From positions 744,001-808,000 of the forward strand of contig NZ_LT629802.1 of the NCBI RefSeq assembly GCF_900106045.1: 64,000 nt of DNA, in the 5' to 3' direction. Below the pieces are notes generated by a model, which was not told where the DNA came from, did no database searches, and was given only the letters and a program-made list of their open reading frames with translations. The DNA is from Pseudomonas mucidolens. Its GTDB lineage: Bacteria > Pseudomonadota > Gammaproteobacteria > Pseudomonadales > Pseudomonadaceae. Position 1 is the first letter of the stretch, and each line of letters starts with the position of its first letter. The position numbers and the translations under genes are program-made. Shown one piece after another: positions 16,816 to 26,898 of the stretch.

Positions 16816-18291
16816 ATGTGGCGTGAAACCAAAATTCTGCTAATTGATGACGATAGCGTTCGTCGCCGCGATCTGGCGGTGATTTTGAATTTTCTTGGTG
16901 AAGAAAATTTGCCCTGCGGCAGCCACGATTGGCAGCAGGCTGTCAGCTCGTTGTCGTCGAGCCGTGAAGTCATTTGTGTGCTGATCGGGACGGTAAACGC
17001 TCCTGGCGCGGTTCTTGGCCTCCTAAAGACACTCTCAACCTGGGATGAGTTCCTTCCGGTGTTGCTAATGGGTGATATTTCTTCCGTGGAGCTTCCGGAA
17101 GACCAGCGCCGCCGCGTGCTTTCCACCCTGGAAATGCCTCCCAGCTACAGCAAATTGCTCGATTCCCTGCACCGTGCCCAGGTTTACCGCGAGATGTATG
17201 ACCAGGCCCGCGAGCGCGGCCGTCACCGCGAACCCAATCTGTTCCGCAGCCTGGTCGGCACCAGTCGTGCCATCCAGCACGTGCGCCAGATGATGCAGCA
17301 AGTGGCCGATACCGATGCCAGCGTACTGATCCTTGGCGAATCCGGTACCGGCAAGGAAGTGGTCGCGCGCAACCTGCATTACCACTCCAAGCGCCGTGAC
17401 GGGCCATTTGTGCCGGTCAACTGTGGGGCGATTCCCGCAGAGCTGCTGGAAAGCGAACTGTTCGGCCACGAGAAGGGCGCCTTTACCGGGGCGATCACCA
17501 GCCGTGCCGGACGCTTTGAACTGGCCAATGGCGGCACGCTGTTCCTCGACGAAATCGGCGACATGCCGTTGCCGATGCAGGTCAAGTTGTTGCGCGTGTT
17601 GCAGGAGCGCACTTTCGAGCGGGTGGGCAGCAACAAGACCCAAAGCGCCGACGTGCGCATCATTGCCGCGACCCACAAGAACCTCGAAAGCATGATCGAG
17701 GTCGGCAGCTTCCGCGAAGACCTCTATTACCGCCTCAATGTATTCCCAATCGAGATGGCGCCGCTGCGTGAGCGCGTGGAAGACATCCCGTTGCTGATGA
17801 ACGAACTGATCTCGCGCATGGAGCACGAAAAGCGCGGCTCGATCCGTTTCAACTCGGCGGCGATCATGTCCCTGTGCCGTCACGGCTGGCCGGGCAACGT
17901 CCGCGAGCTGGCCAATCTGGTGGAACGCATGGCGATCATGCACCCATACGGGGTGATTGGCGTGGTCGAATTGCCGAAGAAGTTCCGTTATGTCGATGAC
18001 GAAGACGAGCAGTTAGTAAACAGCCTGCGCAGCGACCTGGAAGAGCGGGTAGCCATCAACGGGCATGCCCCGGACTTTAGCGCCAGCGCCCTGTTGCCCC
18101 CCGAAGGCCTGGACTTGAAGGACTACCTCGGCAGTCTGGAGCAAGGGTTGATCCAGCAGGCTCTGGATGACGCCGGCGGTATCGTCGCCCGTGCCGCCGA
18201 GCGTTTGCGTATCCGTCGTACCACCCTGGTCGAGAAGATGCGCAAGTACGGCATGAGCCGTCGTGAAGGTGATGAACAGGCGGATGATTGA
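16816..18291 (+). CDS. fleQ: FleQ, master sigma54-dependent activator of flagellar genes
   Basis: The 491-residue protein has an atypical receiver domain (residues 1-120) whose usual phospho-Asp position reads VLIGTVN, so it is not a phosphorylation switch. An AAA+ domain follows (Walker A GESGTGK at 174-180, sigma54-contact GAFTGA at 221-226), then a Fis-type DNA-binding end ([17 protein letters not shown]). FleQ drives the top of the flagellar cascade and, in Pseudomonas, also senses cyclic-di-GMP to control exopolysaccharide genes. FleN, at 41985, restrains it. The 173-base upstream gap contains a TTGACT hexamer at 16698 without a convincing -10 partner. Confidence 0.97.
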   Translation: MWRETKILLIDDDSVRRRDLAVILNFLGEENLPCGSHDWQQAVSSLSSSREVICVLIGTVNAPGAVLGLLKTLSTWDEFLPVLLMGDISSVELPEDQRRRVLSTLEMPPSYSKLLDSLHRAQVYREMYDQARERGRHREPNLFRSLVGTSRAIQHVRQMMQQVADTDASVLILGESGTGKEVVARNLHYHSKRRDGPFVPVNCGAIPAELLESELFGHEKGAFTGAITSRAGRFELANGGTLFLDEIGDMPLPMQVKLLRVLQERTFERVGSNKTQSADVRIIAATHKNLESMIEVGSFREDLYYRLNVFPIEMAPLRERVEDIPLLMNELISRMEHEKRGSIRFNSAAIMSLCRHGWPGNVRELANLVERMAIMHPYGVIGVVELPKKFRYVDDEDEQLVNSLRSDLEERVAINGHAPDFSASALLPPEGLDLKDYLGSLEQGLIQQALDDAGGIVARAAERLRIRRTTLVEKMRKYGMSRREGDEQADD

Positions 18292-18332
18292 CGCCTGTTT
18301 TTCAAGTCATTCATTAATAAGCGTTTTTTTTT

Positions 18333-18348
18333 AGGCACGGGTATTGCT
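18333..18348 (+). promoter_or_regulatory. Sigma54 promoter of fleSR
   Basis: AGGCACGGGTATTGCT matches the sigma54 consensus at all but the first base (GGCACG-N4-TTGCT) with correct spacing. It lies 55 bases upstream of the fleS ATG, in the 110-base gap after fleQ. FleQ/RpoN control of fleSR is established in P. aeruginosa. Confidence 0.88.
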
Positions 18349-18401
18349 ACAGCACTCGCAACGTTCCGTTTAACTGACGGTCAGCCAAGCGAGAGAGCAC
18401 A

Positions 18402-19613
18402 ATGCCCCACGCCGCCCAACTATCTTCCGTCCCTGGCACTCAGGGGCTCGTCCCGTCCGTAGAGCAGATGAGCCGGAAAGGGCTTGAACAGGCGTTTTCG
18501 CTGTTCAGCCAGATGTCCAGCCAGTTGACTGACTCTTACAGCCTGCTGGAAGCCCGGGTCTCGGAGCTCAAGGGCGAGTTGGCGGTGGTCAGTGCCCAGC
18601 GCATGCAAGAGTTGGCCGAGAAAGAGCGTCTGGCCAACCGCCTGCAAAATCTCCTCGATCTGTTGCCTGGTGGCGTGATTGTCATCGACGACCAGGGCCG
18701 CGTGCGCGAAGCCAACCCCGCCGCGTGCGATCTGCTGGGTTTGCCGCTGGAAGGTGAGTTGTGGCGCCAGGTAATCACCCGTTGTTTTGCGCCCCGGGAA
18801 GATGACGGTCACGAGATCTCCCTCAAGGATGGTCGTCGCCTGTCCATTGCTACCCGCTCGCTCGACGCGGAGCCTGGTCAATTGGTGTTGCTCAACGACC
18901 TGACTGAAACCCGTCACTTGCAAGATCAACTGGCGCGCCATGAGCGCCTGTCGTCCCTGGGGCGGATGGTCGCTTCTCTGGCGCATCAGATTCGCACGCC
19001 GCTTTCGGCTGCGCTGATTTATGCCAGTCATTTGACTGACGAACAGTTGCCGACGGCGACTCACCAGCGTTTTGCCGGGCGGCTCAAGGAGCGCCTGCAT
19101 GAGCTGGAGCATCAGGTGCGCGACATGCTGGTGTTTGCCCGTGGCGAATTGCCGCTGACTGACCGGGTCACGCCCGCGGCGTTGATGCAAGCCCTGCAAG
19201 CGGCCGCGGCCCCGCATATTCAAGAGGCGTCAGTCCGTTGGCAGTGCGATAGCCATCAGGGCGAATTGCTGTGCAACCGCGATACGTTGGTGGGCGCGCT
19301 GCTCAACCTGATTGAAAACGCCACCCAGGCCAGCGGTGTCGGTGCGCGCCTCAAGGTTCACTTGTACCGTCGCGCCGACACCCTGCGCCTGTGCGTCAGC
19401 GACTACGGCAGTGGGATTGACCCGGCGGTGTTGCAACGTCTGGGCGAACCTTTCTTTACCACCAAGACCAACGGCACCGGTCTCGGACTGACGGTGGTCA
19501 AGGCGGTCGCTCGTGCGCATCAGGGAGAATTGCGCTTGTCTTCCCGATTGGGGCGCGGCACCTGTGCATTGATAACGCTGCCGTTGTTTTCTGGCGCGGC
19601 AAGCGCGGAGTAA
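18402..19613 (+). CDS. fleS: FleS, histidine kinase of the flagellar two-component system
   Basis: The 403-residue protein has no membrane segment. It has an N-terminal coiled region, a PAS domain (about 85-170, GGVIVIDDQGRVREANPAA), a HisKA domain with the phospho-accepting His195 in LAHQIRTPLS, and an HATPase_c domain (NLIENATQAS; GTGLGLTVVKA). It is the cytoplasmic sensor that phosphorylates FleR once the early basal body is built. A GCGAGAGAGC ribosome region precedes the ATG. fleR follows after six bases. Confidence 0.96.
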   Translation: MPHAAQLSSVPGTQGLVPSVEQMSRKGLEQAFSLFSQMSSQLTDSYSLLEARVSELKGELAVVSAQRMQELAEKERLANRLQNLLDLLPGGVIVIDDQGRVREANPAACDLLGLPLEGELWRQVITRCFAPREDDGHEISLKDGRRLSIATRSLDAEPGQLVLLNDLTETRHLQDQLARHERLSSLGRMVASLAHQIRTPLSAALIYASHLTDEQLPTATHQRFAGRLKERLHELEHQVRDMLVFARGELPLTDRVTPAALMQALQAAAAPHIQEASVRWQCDSHQGELLCNRDTLVGALLNLIENATQASGVGARLKVHLYRRADTLRLCVSDYGSGIDPAVLQRLGEPFFTTKTNGTGLGLTVVKAVARAHQGELRLSSRLGRGTCALITLPLFSGAASAE

Positions 19614-19619
19614 AGGTAA

Positions 19620-21005
19620 ATGGCTATCAAGGTTTTATTGGTTGAAGACGATCGCGCCCTGCGTGAAGCATTGGCTGACACGCTGTTGCTGGCGGGTCAT
19701 GACTATCGGGCGGTCGGCTCGGCCGAGGAAGCTTTGCAGGCGGTGGAGCAGGAATCTTTCAGTCTGGTGGTCAGTGACGTCAATATGCCCGGCATGGACG
19801 GGCACCAGTTACTGGGCCTGTTGCGTGCGCGACAACCGCAACTGCCGGTGTTGCTGATGACGGCGCATGGCGCCGTGGAGCGGGCGGTCGACGCCATGCG
19901 CCAGGGCGCGGCGGACTATCTGGTCAAGCCGTTCGAGCCCAAGGCGCTGATCGAACTGGTCGCTCGCCATGCCCTCGGTGTCGTGGCGCTGGCGGACGGC
20001 GAGGGGCCGATTGCCGTCGAGCCGGCCAGTGCGCAACTGCTGGAGTTGGCGGCGCGGGTCGCGCGCAGCGATTCCACGGTGCTGATCTCTGGTGAGTCGG
20101 GTACCGGCAAGGAGGTGTTGGCGCGTTACATTCACCAGCAGTCCCATCGTGCCAACCAGCCGTTTATCGCCATCAACTGCGCCGCGATCCCTGACAACAT
20201 GCTCGAAGCTACTTTGTTTGGTCATGAAAAAGGCTCGTTTACCGGTGCCATCGCGGCCCAGGCGGGCAAGTTCGAGCAGGCCGATGGCGGCACCATCTTG
20301 CTCGATGAAATCTCCGAAATGCCTCTCGGCCTGCAAGCCAAGTTGCTGCGGGTGCTGCAAGAGCGCGAGGTGGAGCGGGTCGGTGCACGTAAGCCGATCC
20401 AGCTGGACATCCGTGTGGTTGCCACCACCAACCGCGATCTGGCGGGCGACGTGGCGGCGGGGCGCTTTCGTGAAGACTTGTTCTACCGTCTTTCGGTGTT
20501 CCCGCTGGCCTGGCGCCCGCTGCGTGAGCGCCCGGCCGATATCGTCCCGCTGGCCGAGCGCTTGCTGAACAAGCACGTCAATAAAATGAAGCATGCTCAG
20601 GCGCGGTTGTCGGCCGAAGCCCAGGCGTGCCTGATCAATTACCCATGGCCGGGTAATGTGCGAGAGCTGGACAATGCGATTCAGCGCGCGTTGATTTTGC
20701 AGCAGGGTGGCTTGATCCAGCCCCAGGATTTCTGCCTGGCGATGGGCGCCGGCAGTGTGCCGATACCGAGTCTGGCGATACCGACGGTGGTCGCCGAAAG
20801 CGCGCCCGCCGAGGTGGCCGGAGGGTTGGGGGACGACCTGCGCCGCCGCGAATTCCAGATGATCATCGACACCCTGCGTGCCGAGCGGGGCCGTCGCAAA
20901 GAAGCTGCGGAGCGTCTGGGCATCAGTCCACGCACGCTGCGCTATAAGCTGGCGCAAATGCGCGATGCCGGGATGGACGTGGAAGCGTATCTTTTCGCTA
21001 GCTGA
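19620..21005 (+). CDS. fleR: FleR, sigma54-dependent response regulator
   Basis: The 461-residue NtrC-type regulator has a receiver domain with phospho-acceptor Asp53 (VSDVNMPGMDG), an AAA+ domain ([13 protein letters not shown]) and a C-terminal Fis helix-turn-helix (EAAERLGISPRTLRYKL). It activates the third tier of flagellar genes, such as the rod and hook-junction operon, with sigma54. The sigma54-contact loop at residues 205-210 is GSFTGA rather than GAFTGA. It is cotranscribed with fleS. Confidence 0.96.
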   Translation: MAIKVLLVEDDRALREALADTLLLAGHDYRAVGSAEEALQAVEQESFSLVVSDVNMPGMDGHQLLGLLRARQPQLPVLLMTAHGAVERAVDAMRQGAADYLVKPFEPKALIELVARHALGVVALADGEGPIAVEPASAQLLELAARVARSDSTVLISGESGTGKEVLARYIHQQSHRANQPFIAINCAAIPDNMLEATLFGHEKGSFTGAIAAQAGKFEQADGGTILLDEISEMPLGLQAKLLRVLQEREVERVGARKPIQLDIRVVATTNRDLAGDVAAGRFREDLFYRLSVFPLAWRPLRERPADIVPLAERLLNKHVNKMKHAQARLSAEAQACLINYPWPGNVRELDNAIQRALILQQGGLIQPQDFCLAMGAGSVPIPSLAIPTVVAESAPAEVAGGLGDDLRRREFQMIIDTLRAERGRRKEAAERLGISPRTLRYKLAQMRDAGMDVEAYLFAS

Positions 21006-21016
21006 CATACATATAT

Positions 21017-21042
21017 GCTGACAAGCTTTGTCGGCTTTTCTT
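21017..21042 (+). terminator. Terminator after fleR
   Basis: GCTGACAA at 21017-21024 pairs with TTGTCGGC at 21028-21035 (8 bp with one G-T pair, 3-base loop), followed by TTTTCTT. It lies 12 bases after the fleR stop and before the fliE promoter. Confidence 0.75.
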
Positions 21043-21059
21043 ACAAGTAGCCATGGAGC

Positions 21060-21075
21060 TGGCACCCTTGTTGCT
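21060..21075 (+). promoter_or_regulatory. Sigma54 promoter of fliEFGHIJ
   Basis: TGGCACCCTTGTTGCT is a near-perfect sigma54 site (one mismatch in the -24 box, full TTGCT -12). It lies 62 bases before the fliE ATG and after the fleR terminator. FleQ/RpoN control of fliE is known in P. aeruginosa. Confidence 0.9.
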
Positions 21076-21136
21076 ACCGTTCCTACTAACCGCAGCGTAG
21101 TGTCAAAAATTTGCGGGTCGTCGGAGAGAGAAGTTC

Positions 21137-21466
21137 ATGAGCCAAGGTGTTGAGTTCAATCGGTTGATGTTGGATATGCGATCCATGCAAATGGACGCGA
21201 TGGCTCAGCCAAAATCCGTCGTCCAGGCGCCGGAACTGAGCCAAAGCAGCTTTTCCGACATGCTCGGTCAAGCCATCAACAAAGTCAGCGACACCCAGCA
21301 GGCGTCCAGTCAGCTGTCCACTGCCTTCGAAATTGGCAAGAGCGGCGTGGATCTCACCGACGTGATGATTGCCTCGCAGAAGGCCAGCGTTTCCTTCCAG
21401 GCCTTGACCCAGGTGCGTAACAAGCTGGTTCAGGCCTATCAAGACATCATGCAGATGCCGGTTTAA
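21137..21466 (+). CDS. fliE: Flagellar MS-ring/rod junction protein FliE
   Basis: The 109-residue protein has the FliE C-terminal signature [19 protein letters not shown] followed by [19 protein letters not shown], and a Met/Gln-rich N terminus. FliE links the MS ring (FliF) to the proximal rod and is among the first substrates exported. A GGAGAGAGAAG ribosome site precedes the ATG. It heads the fliEFGHIJ operon. Confidence 0.96.
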   Translation: MSQGVEFNRLMLDMRSMQMDAMAQPKSVVQAPELSQSSFSDMLGQAINKVSDTQQASSQLSTAFEIGKSGVDLTDVMIASQKASVSFQALTQVRNKLVQAYQDIMQMPV

Positions 21467-21482
21467 GGACGAGATTTAAGTC

Positions 21483-23261
21483 ATGGCAGAAGCAGTCGTG
21501 GATAACGCACCCGCCAAGACAGACGGCAAACCGCCGCTGTTTGGCCTGTCGTTCCTGGAAAACCTTTCGGAAATGACCATGTTGCGTCAGGTGGGCCTGA
21601 TGGTCGGCCTGGCTGCCAGCGTGGCGATTGGTTTTGCCGTGGTGCTGTGGTCGCAGCAACCTGATTACCGGCCGCTCTATGGCAGCCTGGCCGGTATGGA
21701 CGCCAAGCAGGTCATGGAAACCCTGGCCACCGCCGATATCGCCTACACCGTTGAACCGAATTCTGGCGCCTTGCTGGTCAAGGCTGACGACGTCGCCCGT
21801 GCCCGCTTGAAGCTGGCCGCGGCCGGCGTTGCGCCTACCGACGGCAATATCGGTTTTGAGATCCTCGACAAGGACCAGGGCCTGGGGACCAGTCAGTTCA
21901 TGGAAGCCACCCGCTATCGTCGCGGCCTGGAAGGTGAACTGGCGCGTACCATCGCCAGCCTGAACAATGTCAAAGGTGCGCGCGTGCACCTGGCAATTCC
22001 GAAAAGCTCAGTGTTTGTGCGCGATGAGCGCAAGCCTAGCGCTTCGGTATTGGTCGAACTGTTTTCCGGTCGTTCGCTGGAGCCGGGCCAGGTCTTGGCG
22101 ATCGTCAATCTTGTGGCCACCAGCGTTCCTGAATTGAGCAAGTCGCAAATCACCGTCGTCGATCAAAAGGGCAACCTGCTTTCCGATCAAGCGGAAAATT
22201 CAGCGCTGACCATGGCTGGCAAACAGTTCGACTACAGCCGGCGCATGGAAAGCATGCTGACCCAGCGGGTGCATAACATCCTGCAACCGGTGCTGGGTAA
22301 TGACCGCTACAAGGCCGAAGTGTCCGCCGATGTCGACTTCAGTGCTGTCGAATCCACGTCCGAGCAGTTCAACCCGGACCAGCCGGCCCTGCGCAGTGAA
22401 CAATCGACCAGTGAGCAACGCACCGCCTCCAACGGCCCCCAAGGTGTGCCGGGAGCCCTGAGCAACCAGCCTCCGACTCCGGCGACGGCTCCGCAAGTCG
22501 CTGGTGGCGCCGCCGCCGCCGTCGCCGCGATCCCGCCCGGCCAACCCCTGCTGGACGCCAACGGCCAGCAAATCATGGACCCGGCCACCGGCCAGCCGAT
22601 GCTCGCGCCATACCCTGCGGACAAGCGTCAGCAGTCCACCAAAAACTTCGAACTGGACCGTTCCATCAGTCACACCAAGCAGCAACAAGGCCGCTTGAAC
22701 CGCTTGTCGGTGTCGGTGGTGGTGGATGATCAGGTCAAGGTCGATGCCGCCAACGGCGAAACCACCCGTGCACCCTGGAGCGCCGACGAATTGGCGCGCT
22801 TTACCCGCCTGGTCCAGGACGCCGTGGGCTTTGACGCCAGCCGTGGCGACAGCGTGAGCGTGATCAACATGCCGTTCTCCCAGGAGCGCAGCGAGGTGAT
22901 TGCCGAAATCCCGTTCTACTCGCAACCCTGGTTCTGGGACGTGGTCAAACAAGTGCTGGGTGTGTTGTTCATCCTGGTGCTGGTGTTCGGTGTGCTGCGT
23001 CCGGTACTCAACAACATTACCGGTAACGGTAAGAAACAGTTGGCGCCGTTCGGTGGCAGCGATGTCGAGTTGGGCGGCATGGGCGGCCTGGATGGCGAAC
23101 TGGCCAACGACCGCGTCAGCCTCGGCGGGCCGCAGAGCATTCTGTTGCCAAGCCCGAGCGAAGGCTATGACGCACAGTTGAACGCAATCAAAAGTCTGGT
23201 GGCAGAAGATCCGGGTCGTGTGGCCCAGGTCGTGAAAGAGTGGATCAACGCAGATGAGTGA
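21483..23261 (+). CDS. fliF: Flagellar MS-ring protein FliF
   Basis: The 592-residue inner-membrane protein has two transmembrane segments (about residues 37-57, GLMVGLAASVAIGFAVVLW, and near 480-500, VLGVLFILVLVFGVLRPVL). Between them lie the periplasmic ring-building domains, with a Pro/Ala-rich loop at about 315-350. The C-terminal tail (VAQVVKEWINADE) is the FliG-binding peptide. FliF forms the MS ring on which the whole basal body assembles. Its end overlaps the fliG start by eight bases. Confidence 0.97.
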   Translation: MAEAVVDNAPAKTDGKPPLFGLSFLENLSEMTMLRQVGLMVGLAASVAIGFAVVLWSQQPDYRPLYGSLAGMDAKQVMETLATADIAYTVEPNSGALLVKADDVARARLKLAAAGVAPTDGNIGFEILDKDQGLGTSQFMEATRYRRGLEGELARTIASLNNVKGARVHLAIPKSSVFVRDERKPSASVLVELFSGRSLEPGQVLAIVNLVATSVPELSKSQITVVDQKGNLLSDQAENSALTMAGKQFDYSRRMESMLTQRVHNILQPVLGNDRYKAEVSADVDFSAVESTSEQFNPDQPALRSEQSTSEQRTASNGPQGVPGALSNQPPTPATAPQVAGGAAAAVAAIPPGQPLLDANGQQIMDPATGQPMLAPYPADKRQQSTKNFELDRSISHTKQQQGRLNRLSVSVVVDDQVKVDAANGETTRAPWSADELARFTRLVQDAVGFDASRGDSVSVINMPFSQERSEVIAEIPFYSQPWFWDVVKQVLGVLFILVLVFGVLRPVLNNITGNGKKQLAPFGGSDVELGGMGGLDGELANDRVSLGGPQSILLPSPSEGYDAQLNAIKSLVAEDPGRVAQVVKEWINADE

Positions 23262-24273
23262 TAATCGAGCCTCTGTTGCCAAGCTGTCCCGGGTCGACAA
23301 GGCAGCTGTCCTGCTGCTGTCCCTGGGAGAGACCGACGCGGCCCAAGTGTTGCGGCATATGGGGCCCAAGGAAGTGCAGCGGGTCGGCGTGGCCATGGCG
23401 CAAATGCGCAATGTGCACCGTGAGCAAGTTGAGCAGGTGATGAGTGAGTTCGTCGAAATTGTCGGCGACCAGACCAGCCTGGGCGTCGGTTCCGACAATT
23501 ACATCCGCAAAATGCTGACCTCGGCCCTGGGCGAAGACAAGGCCAACGGCCTGATCGACCGTATCCTGCTGGGCGGCAACACCAGCGGCCTCGACAGCTT
23601 GAAGTGGATGGAGCCGCGTGCGGTGGCGGACGTGATTCGTTACGAGCACCCGCAGATCCAGGCGATTGTCGTGGCTTACCTGGACCCGGACCAGGCGGGC
23701 GAAGTGCTCGGCCATTTCGACCACAAGGTGCGCCTGGACATCATCCTGCGCGTCTCGTCGCTGAACACCGTACAGCCAGCGGCGCTGAAGGAATTGAACA
23801 CCATTCTGGAGAGGCAGTTCTCCGGCAACTCCAACGCCGCGCGCACCACCCTGGGCGGCATCAAGCGCGCAGCGGATATCATGAACTTCCTCGACAGCTC
23901 GGTGGAAGGTCAGTTGATGGACTCGATCCGCGAGATCGACGACACGCTGTCGGTGCAGATCGAAGACCTTATGTTTGTCTTCAATAACCTGTCCGATGTC
24001 GACGACCGTGGCATCCAGGCGTTGCTGCGTGAAGTCTCCTCCGACGTGCTGGTGCTTGCCCTCAAGGGCTCGGATGAGGGCGTCAAGGAGAAGATCTTCA
24101 AGAACATGTCCAAGCGTGCCTCGGAACTGTTGCGCGACGACCTGGAAGCCAAGGGACCGGTGCGCGTCAGCGACGTGGAAACCGCACAGAAGGAAATCCT
24201 CACCATTGCCCGCCGTATGGCCGAAGCCGGAGAAATCGTTCTCGGCGGGAAGGGCGGCGAAGAAATGATCTAA
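23254..24273 (+). CDS. fliG: Flagellar motor switch protein FliG
   Basis: The 339-residue protein has the full FliG architecture: N-terminal FliF-binding domain ([17 protein letters not shown]), middle domain with the EHPQ motif (RYEHPQIQAIVVAYL), and C-terminal torque domain with the charged helix around IQALLREVSSDVLVLALKG. It is the C-ring subunit that contacts the stator. It overlaps fliF by eight bases, so translation is coupled. Confidence 0.97.
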   Translation: MSDNRASVAKLSRVDKAAVLLLSLGETDAAQVLRHMGPKEVQRVGVAMAQMRNVHREQVEQVMSEFVEIVGDQTSLGVGSDNYIRKMLTSALGEDKANGLIDRILLGGNTSGLDSLKWMEPRAVADVIRYEHPQIQAIVVAYLDPDQAGEVLGHFDHKVRLDIILRVSSLNTVQPAALKELNTILERQFSGNSNAARTTLGGIKRAADIMNFLDSSVEGQLMDSIREIDDTLSVQIEDLMFVFNNLSDVDDRGIQALLREVSSDVLVLALKGSDEGVKEKIFKNMSKRASELLRDDLEAKGPVRVSDVETAQKEILTIARRMAEAGEIVLGGKGGEEMI

Positions 24274-24283
24274 GGCGCAGCGC

Positions 24284-25048
24284 ATGTCGACCAATGATGA
24301 GACGCCCAGCGATCTGATTCGCGCCCGGGATGTCGGCGGGTTCGACGTCTGGTCGCTGCCCAGCTTCGACCCGTACCAGCCCGAACCCGAGCCGGAACCT
24401 GTAGAAGAACCTCCCGTTGAGATGGAAGAAGTCCCGCTGGAGGAAGTCCAGCCGCTGACCCTGGAAGAGCTGGAAAGCATCCGTCAGGAAGCTTACAACG
24501 AGGGGTTTGCCATCGGCGAAAAGGAAGGCTTCCACAGCACCACCCTCAAGGTTCGCCAAGAAGCCGAGGCCGCCCTGAATATCCGCCTGAACAGCCTGGA
24601 GCGGCTGATGGGCAACCTGTTCGCACCGATTGCCGAACAGGACGCACAGCTGGAAAAAGCCATGGTTGGCTTGGTCGAGCACATCGTCCGCCAAGTGATC
24701 CAGCGTGAACTGGTGCTGGACTCCAGCCAGATCGAAAGTGTGATGCGCGAAGCCCTGATGTTGCTGCCCTTGGGCGTTGGCAATGTGCGTTTGTACATCA
24801 ATCCGCAGGATTTCGAGCAGGTCAAGGCCTTGCGCGAACGCCATGAGGAAACCTGGCGCATTGTCGAAGATGCGGCATTGCAGCCCGGCGGTTGTCGGGT
24901 CGAGACCGAGCACAGCCGTATTGATGCCACGGTCGAGACCCGTATCACGCAGATCATGGCCAAGCTCTTCGACCAGTTGCACGAGCAGGTGCTGCACCCG
25001 GCGGCGCCGGATGTGAGTGTTGACCTGGACGCGCCTGATGCGCCTTGA
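24284..25048 (+). CDS. fliH: Flagellar export ATPase regulator FliH
   Basis: The 254-residue protein has a Pro/Glu-rich acidic N terminus ([20 protein letters not shown]), a coiled-coil middle with small-residue spacing ([13 protein letters not shown]), and a C-terminal domain related to V/F-ATPase stator subunits ([20 protein letters not shown]). It is the peripheral-stalk-like partner of FliI that brings the ATPase to the export gate. Its last 11 bases overlap the fliI start. Confidence 0.93.
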   Translation: MSTNDETPSDLIRARDVGGFDVWSLPSFDPYQPEPEPEPVEEPPVEMEEVPLEEVQPLTLEELESIRQEAYNEGFAIGEKEGFHSTTLKVRQEAEAALNIRLNSLERLMGNLFAPIAEQDAQLEKAMVGLVEHIVRQVIQRELVLDSSQIESVMREALMLLPLGVGNVRLYINPQDFEQVKALRERHEETWRIVEDAALQPGGCRVETEHSRIDATVETRITQIMAKLFDQLHEQVLHPAAPDVSVDLDAPDAP

Positions 25049-26396
25049 TCGCACCAGCTTCGCCAAACGCCTGGGCGGCTACATCGAAGCCACCCAGTTA
25101 CCCGGCCAGCCGATTCTTGAAGGCCGGCTGCTGCGCATGGTCGGCCTGACCCTGGAAGCCGAAGGCCTGCGCGCCGCCATGGGCAGCCGCTGCCTGGTGA
25201 TCAACGATGACAGCTATCACCCGATGCAGGTCGAAGCGGAAGTCATGGGCTTCTCCGGCAGCAAGATTTTCCTGATGCCCGTCGGCAGCCTTGCCGGCAT
25301 CGCCCCCGGCGCGCGTGTCGTACCGCTGGCCGACACCGGCCGCTTGCCCATGGGCATGAGCATGCTCGGCCGCGTACTGGATGGCGCCGGCCGCGCGCTC
25401 GACGGCAAGGGCGGGATGAAAGCCGAAGACTGGGTGCCGATGGACGGCCCGACTATCAACCCGCTCAAACGCAACCCGATCAGCCAGCCGCTGGACGTGG
25501 GCATTCGTTGCATCAACGGTTTATTGACGGTCGGACGCGGCCAGCGCCTGGGCCTGTTCGCCGGTACCGGCGTGGGCAAGAGTGTACTGTTGGGCATGAT
25601 GACGCGTTTTACCGAGGCCGACATCATTGTGGTCGGGTTGATCGGGGAGCGCGGCCGTGAGGTCAAGGAGTTCATCGAACACATCCTGGGCGAAGAAGGC
25701 CTCAAGCGTTCCGTGGTGGTCGCGTCCCCAGCGGACGACGCGCCGCTGATGCGTCTGCGCGCGGCCATGTATTGCACGCGGATCGCCGAGTATTTTCGCG
25801 ACAAGGGCAAGAATGTCCTGTTGTTGATGGACTCCCTCACGCGTTTCGCCCAGGCCCAGCGGGAAATTGCCCTGGCCATCGGCGAGCCGCCCGCGACCAA
25901 GGGGTATCCACCCTCGGTGTTCGCCAAACTGCCGAAACTGGTGGAACGCGCCGGTAATGCTGAAGCCGGTGGCGGCTCGATCACCGCGTTCTACACCGTA
26001 TTGTCCGAAGGTGATGACCAACAGGACCCGATTGCCGACTCGGCCCGAGGCGTACTCGACGGACACATCGTGCTGTCGCGACGTTTGGCCGAGGAAGGGC
26101 ATTACCCGGCCATCGACATCGAAGCGTCCATCAGCCGGGTCATGCCGTCGGTGGTCAGCCCCGAGCACATGGCCCGCGCCCAGCAGTTCAAACAGTTGTG
26201 GTCGCGTTATCAGCAGAGTCGCGACCTGATCAGCGTTGGCGCCTATGTAGCCGGTGGCGATCGCGAAACCGACCTGGCGATTGCCCTGCAACCGCAACTG
26301 GTGACTTACCTGCGCCAGGGCCTGAACGACAACATCAGCCTGGCCGAAAGCGAAGGACACCTGGCGTCGGTGTTCGCGCCCGCGCCTGGCGGTTAA
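25038..26396 (+). CDS. fliI: Flagellar export ATPase FliI
   Basis: The 452-residue protein is an F1-beta-like ATPase with Walker A GTGVGKS at residues 176-182, Walker [16 protein letters not shown] and the family signature [15 protein letters not shown]. It is the hexameric ATPase that feeds substrates into the flagellar export gate. The ATG at 25038 was chosen over an in-frame GTG 21 bases upstream because the protein then starts [12 protein letters not shown], as in relatives, and overlaps fliH by 11 bases. Confidence 0.97.
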   Translation: MRLDRTSFAKRLGGYIEATQLPGQPILEGRLLRMVGLTLEAEGLRAAMGSRCLVINDDSYHPMQVEAEVMGFSGSKIFLMPVGSLAGIAPGARVVPLADTGRLPMGMSMLGRVLDGAGRALDGKGGMKAEDWVPMDGPTINPLKRNPISQPLDVGIRCINGLLTVGRGQRLGLFAGTGVGKSVLLGMMTRFTEADIIVVGLIGERGREVKEFIEHILGEEGLKRSVVVASPADDAPLMRLRAAMYCTRIAEYFRDKGKNVLLLMDSLTRFAQAQREIALAIGEPPATKGYPPSVFAKLPKLVERAGNAEAGGGSITAFYTVLSEGDDQQDPIADSARGVLDGHIVLSRRLAEEGHYPAIDIEASISRVMPSVVSPEHMARAQQFKQLWSRYQQSRDLISVGAYVAGGDRETDLAIALQPQLVTYLRQGLNDNISLAESEGHLASVFAPAPGG

Positions 26397-26402
26397 CGCA
26401 AC

Positions 26403-26852
26403 ATGGCAACCAGTCGCGCCGCCCGCCTGGCGCCCGTGGTGGAAATGGCCGAAAGCGCCGAACGTACCGCCGCCCAGCGTCTCGGGCACTTTCAAGGTCA
26501 AGTGCGCTTGGCCGAAAGCAAGCTGGGGGACCTGGAACGCTTTCGCGGCGAATACCAGCAACAATGGATTGCGCGCGGCAGCCAGGGTGTTTCCGGGCAG
26601 TGGCTGATGAATTACCAGCACTTCCTCAATCAACTGGAAACCGCCGTGGGTCAGCAGCGCCAGAGCCTGGCCTGGCACCAGAATAATCTCGACCAGGCTC
26701 GCGAAGGCTGGCAACAGGCTTATGCACGGGTCGAAGGCTTGCGCAAGTTGGTGCAGCGTTATCGTGATGAGGCGCGGGCGCTGGAAGACAAGCGTGAGCA
26801 AAAGCTGCTGGATGAGTTGTCCCAACGCTTGCCGCGTCAGGATTCGGACTGA
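26403..26852 (+). CDS. fliJ: Flagellar export chaperone FliJ
   Basis: The 149-residue protein is almost entirely coiled coil, rich in Gln, Arg and Glu (ESAERTAAQRLGHFQGQVRL; YRDEARALEDKREQKLLDEL), and has FliJ length. FliJ is the central-stalk-like rotor of the FliI hexamer and a chaperone-escort factor. It starts six bases after fliI and is the last gene before a repeat-rich gap. Confidence 0.93.
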   Translation: MATSRAARLAPVVEMAESAERTAAQRLGHFQGQVRLAESKLGDLERFRGEYQQQWIARGSQGVSGQWLMNYQHFLNQLETAVGQQRQSLAWHQNNLDQAREGWQQAYARVEGLRKLVQRYRDEARALEDKREQKLLDELSQRLPRQDSD

Positions 26853-26898
26853 TTCGGGGCGGTTGGGCTGGGGCCAGGTAGGAGATTTTGCGAGCCAC

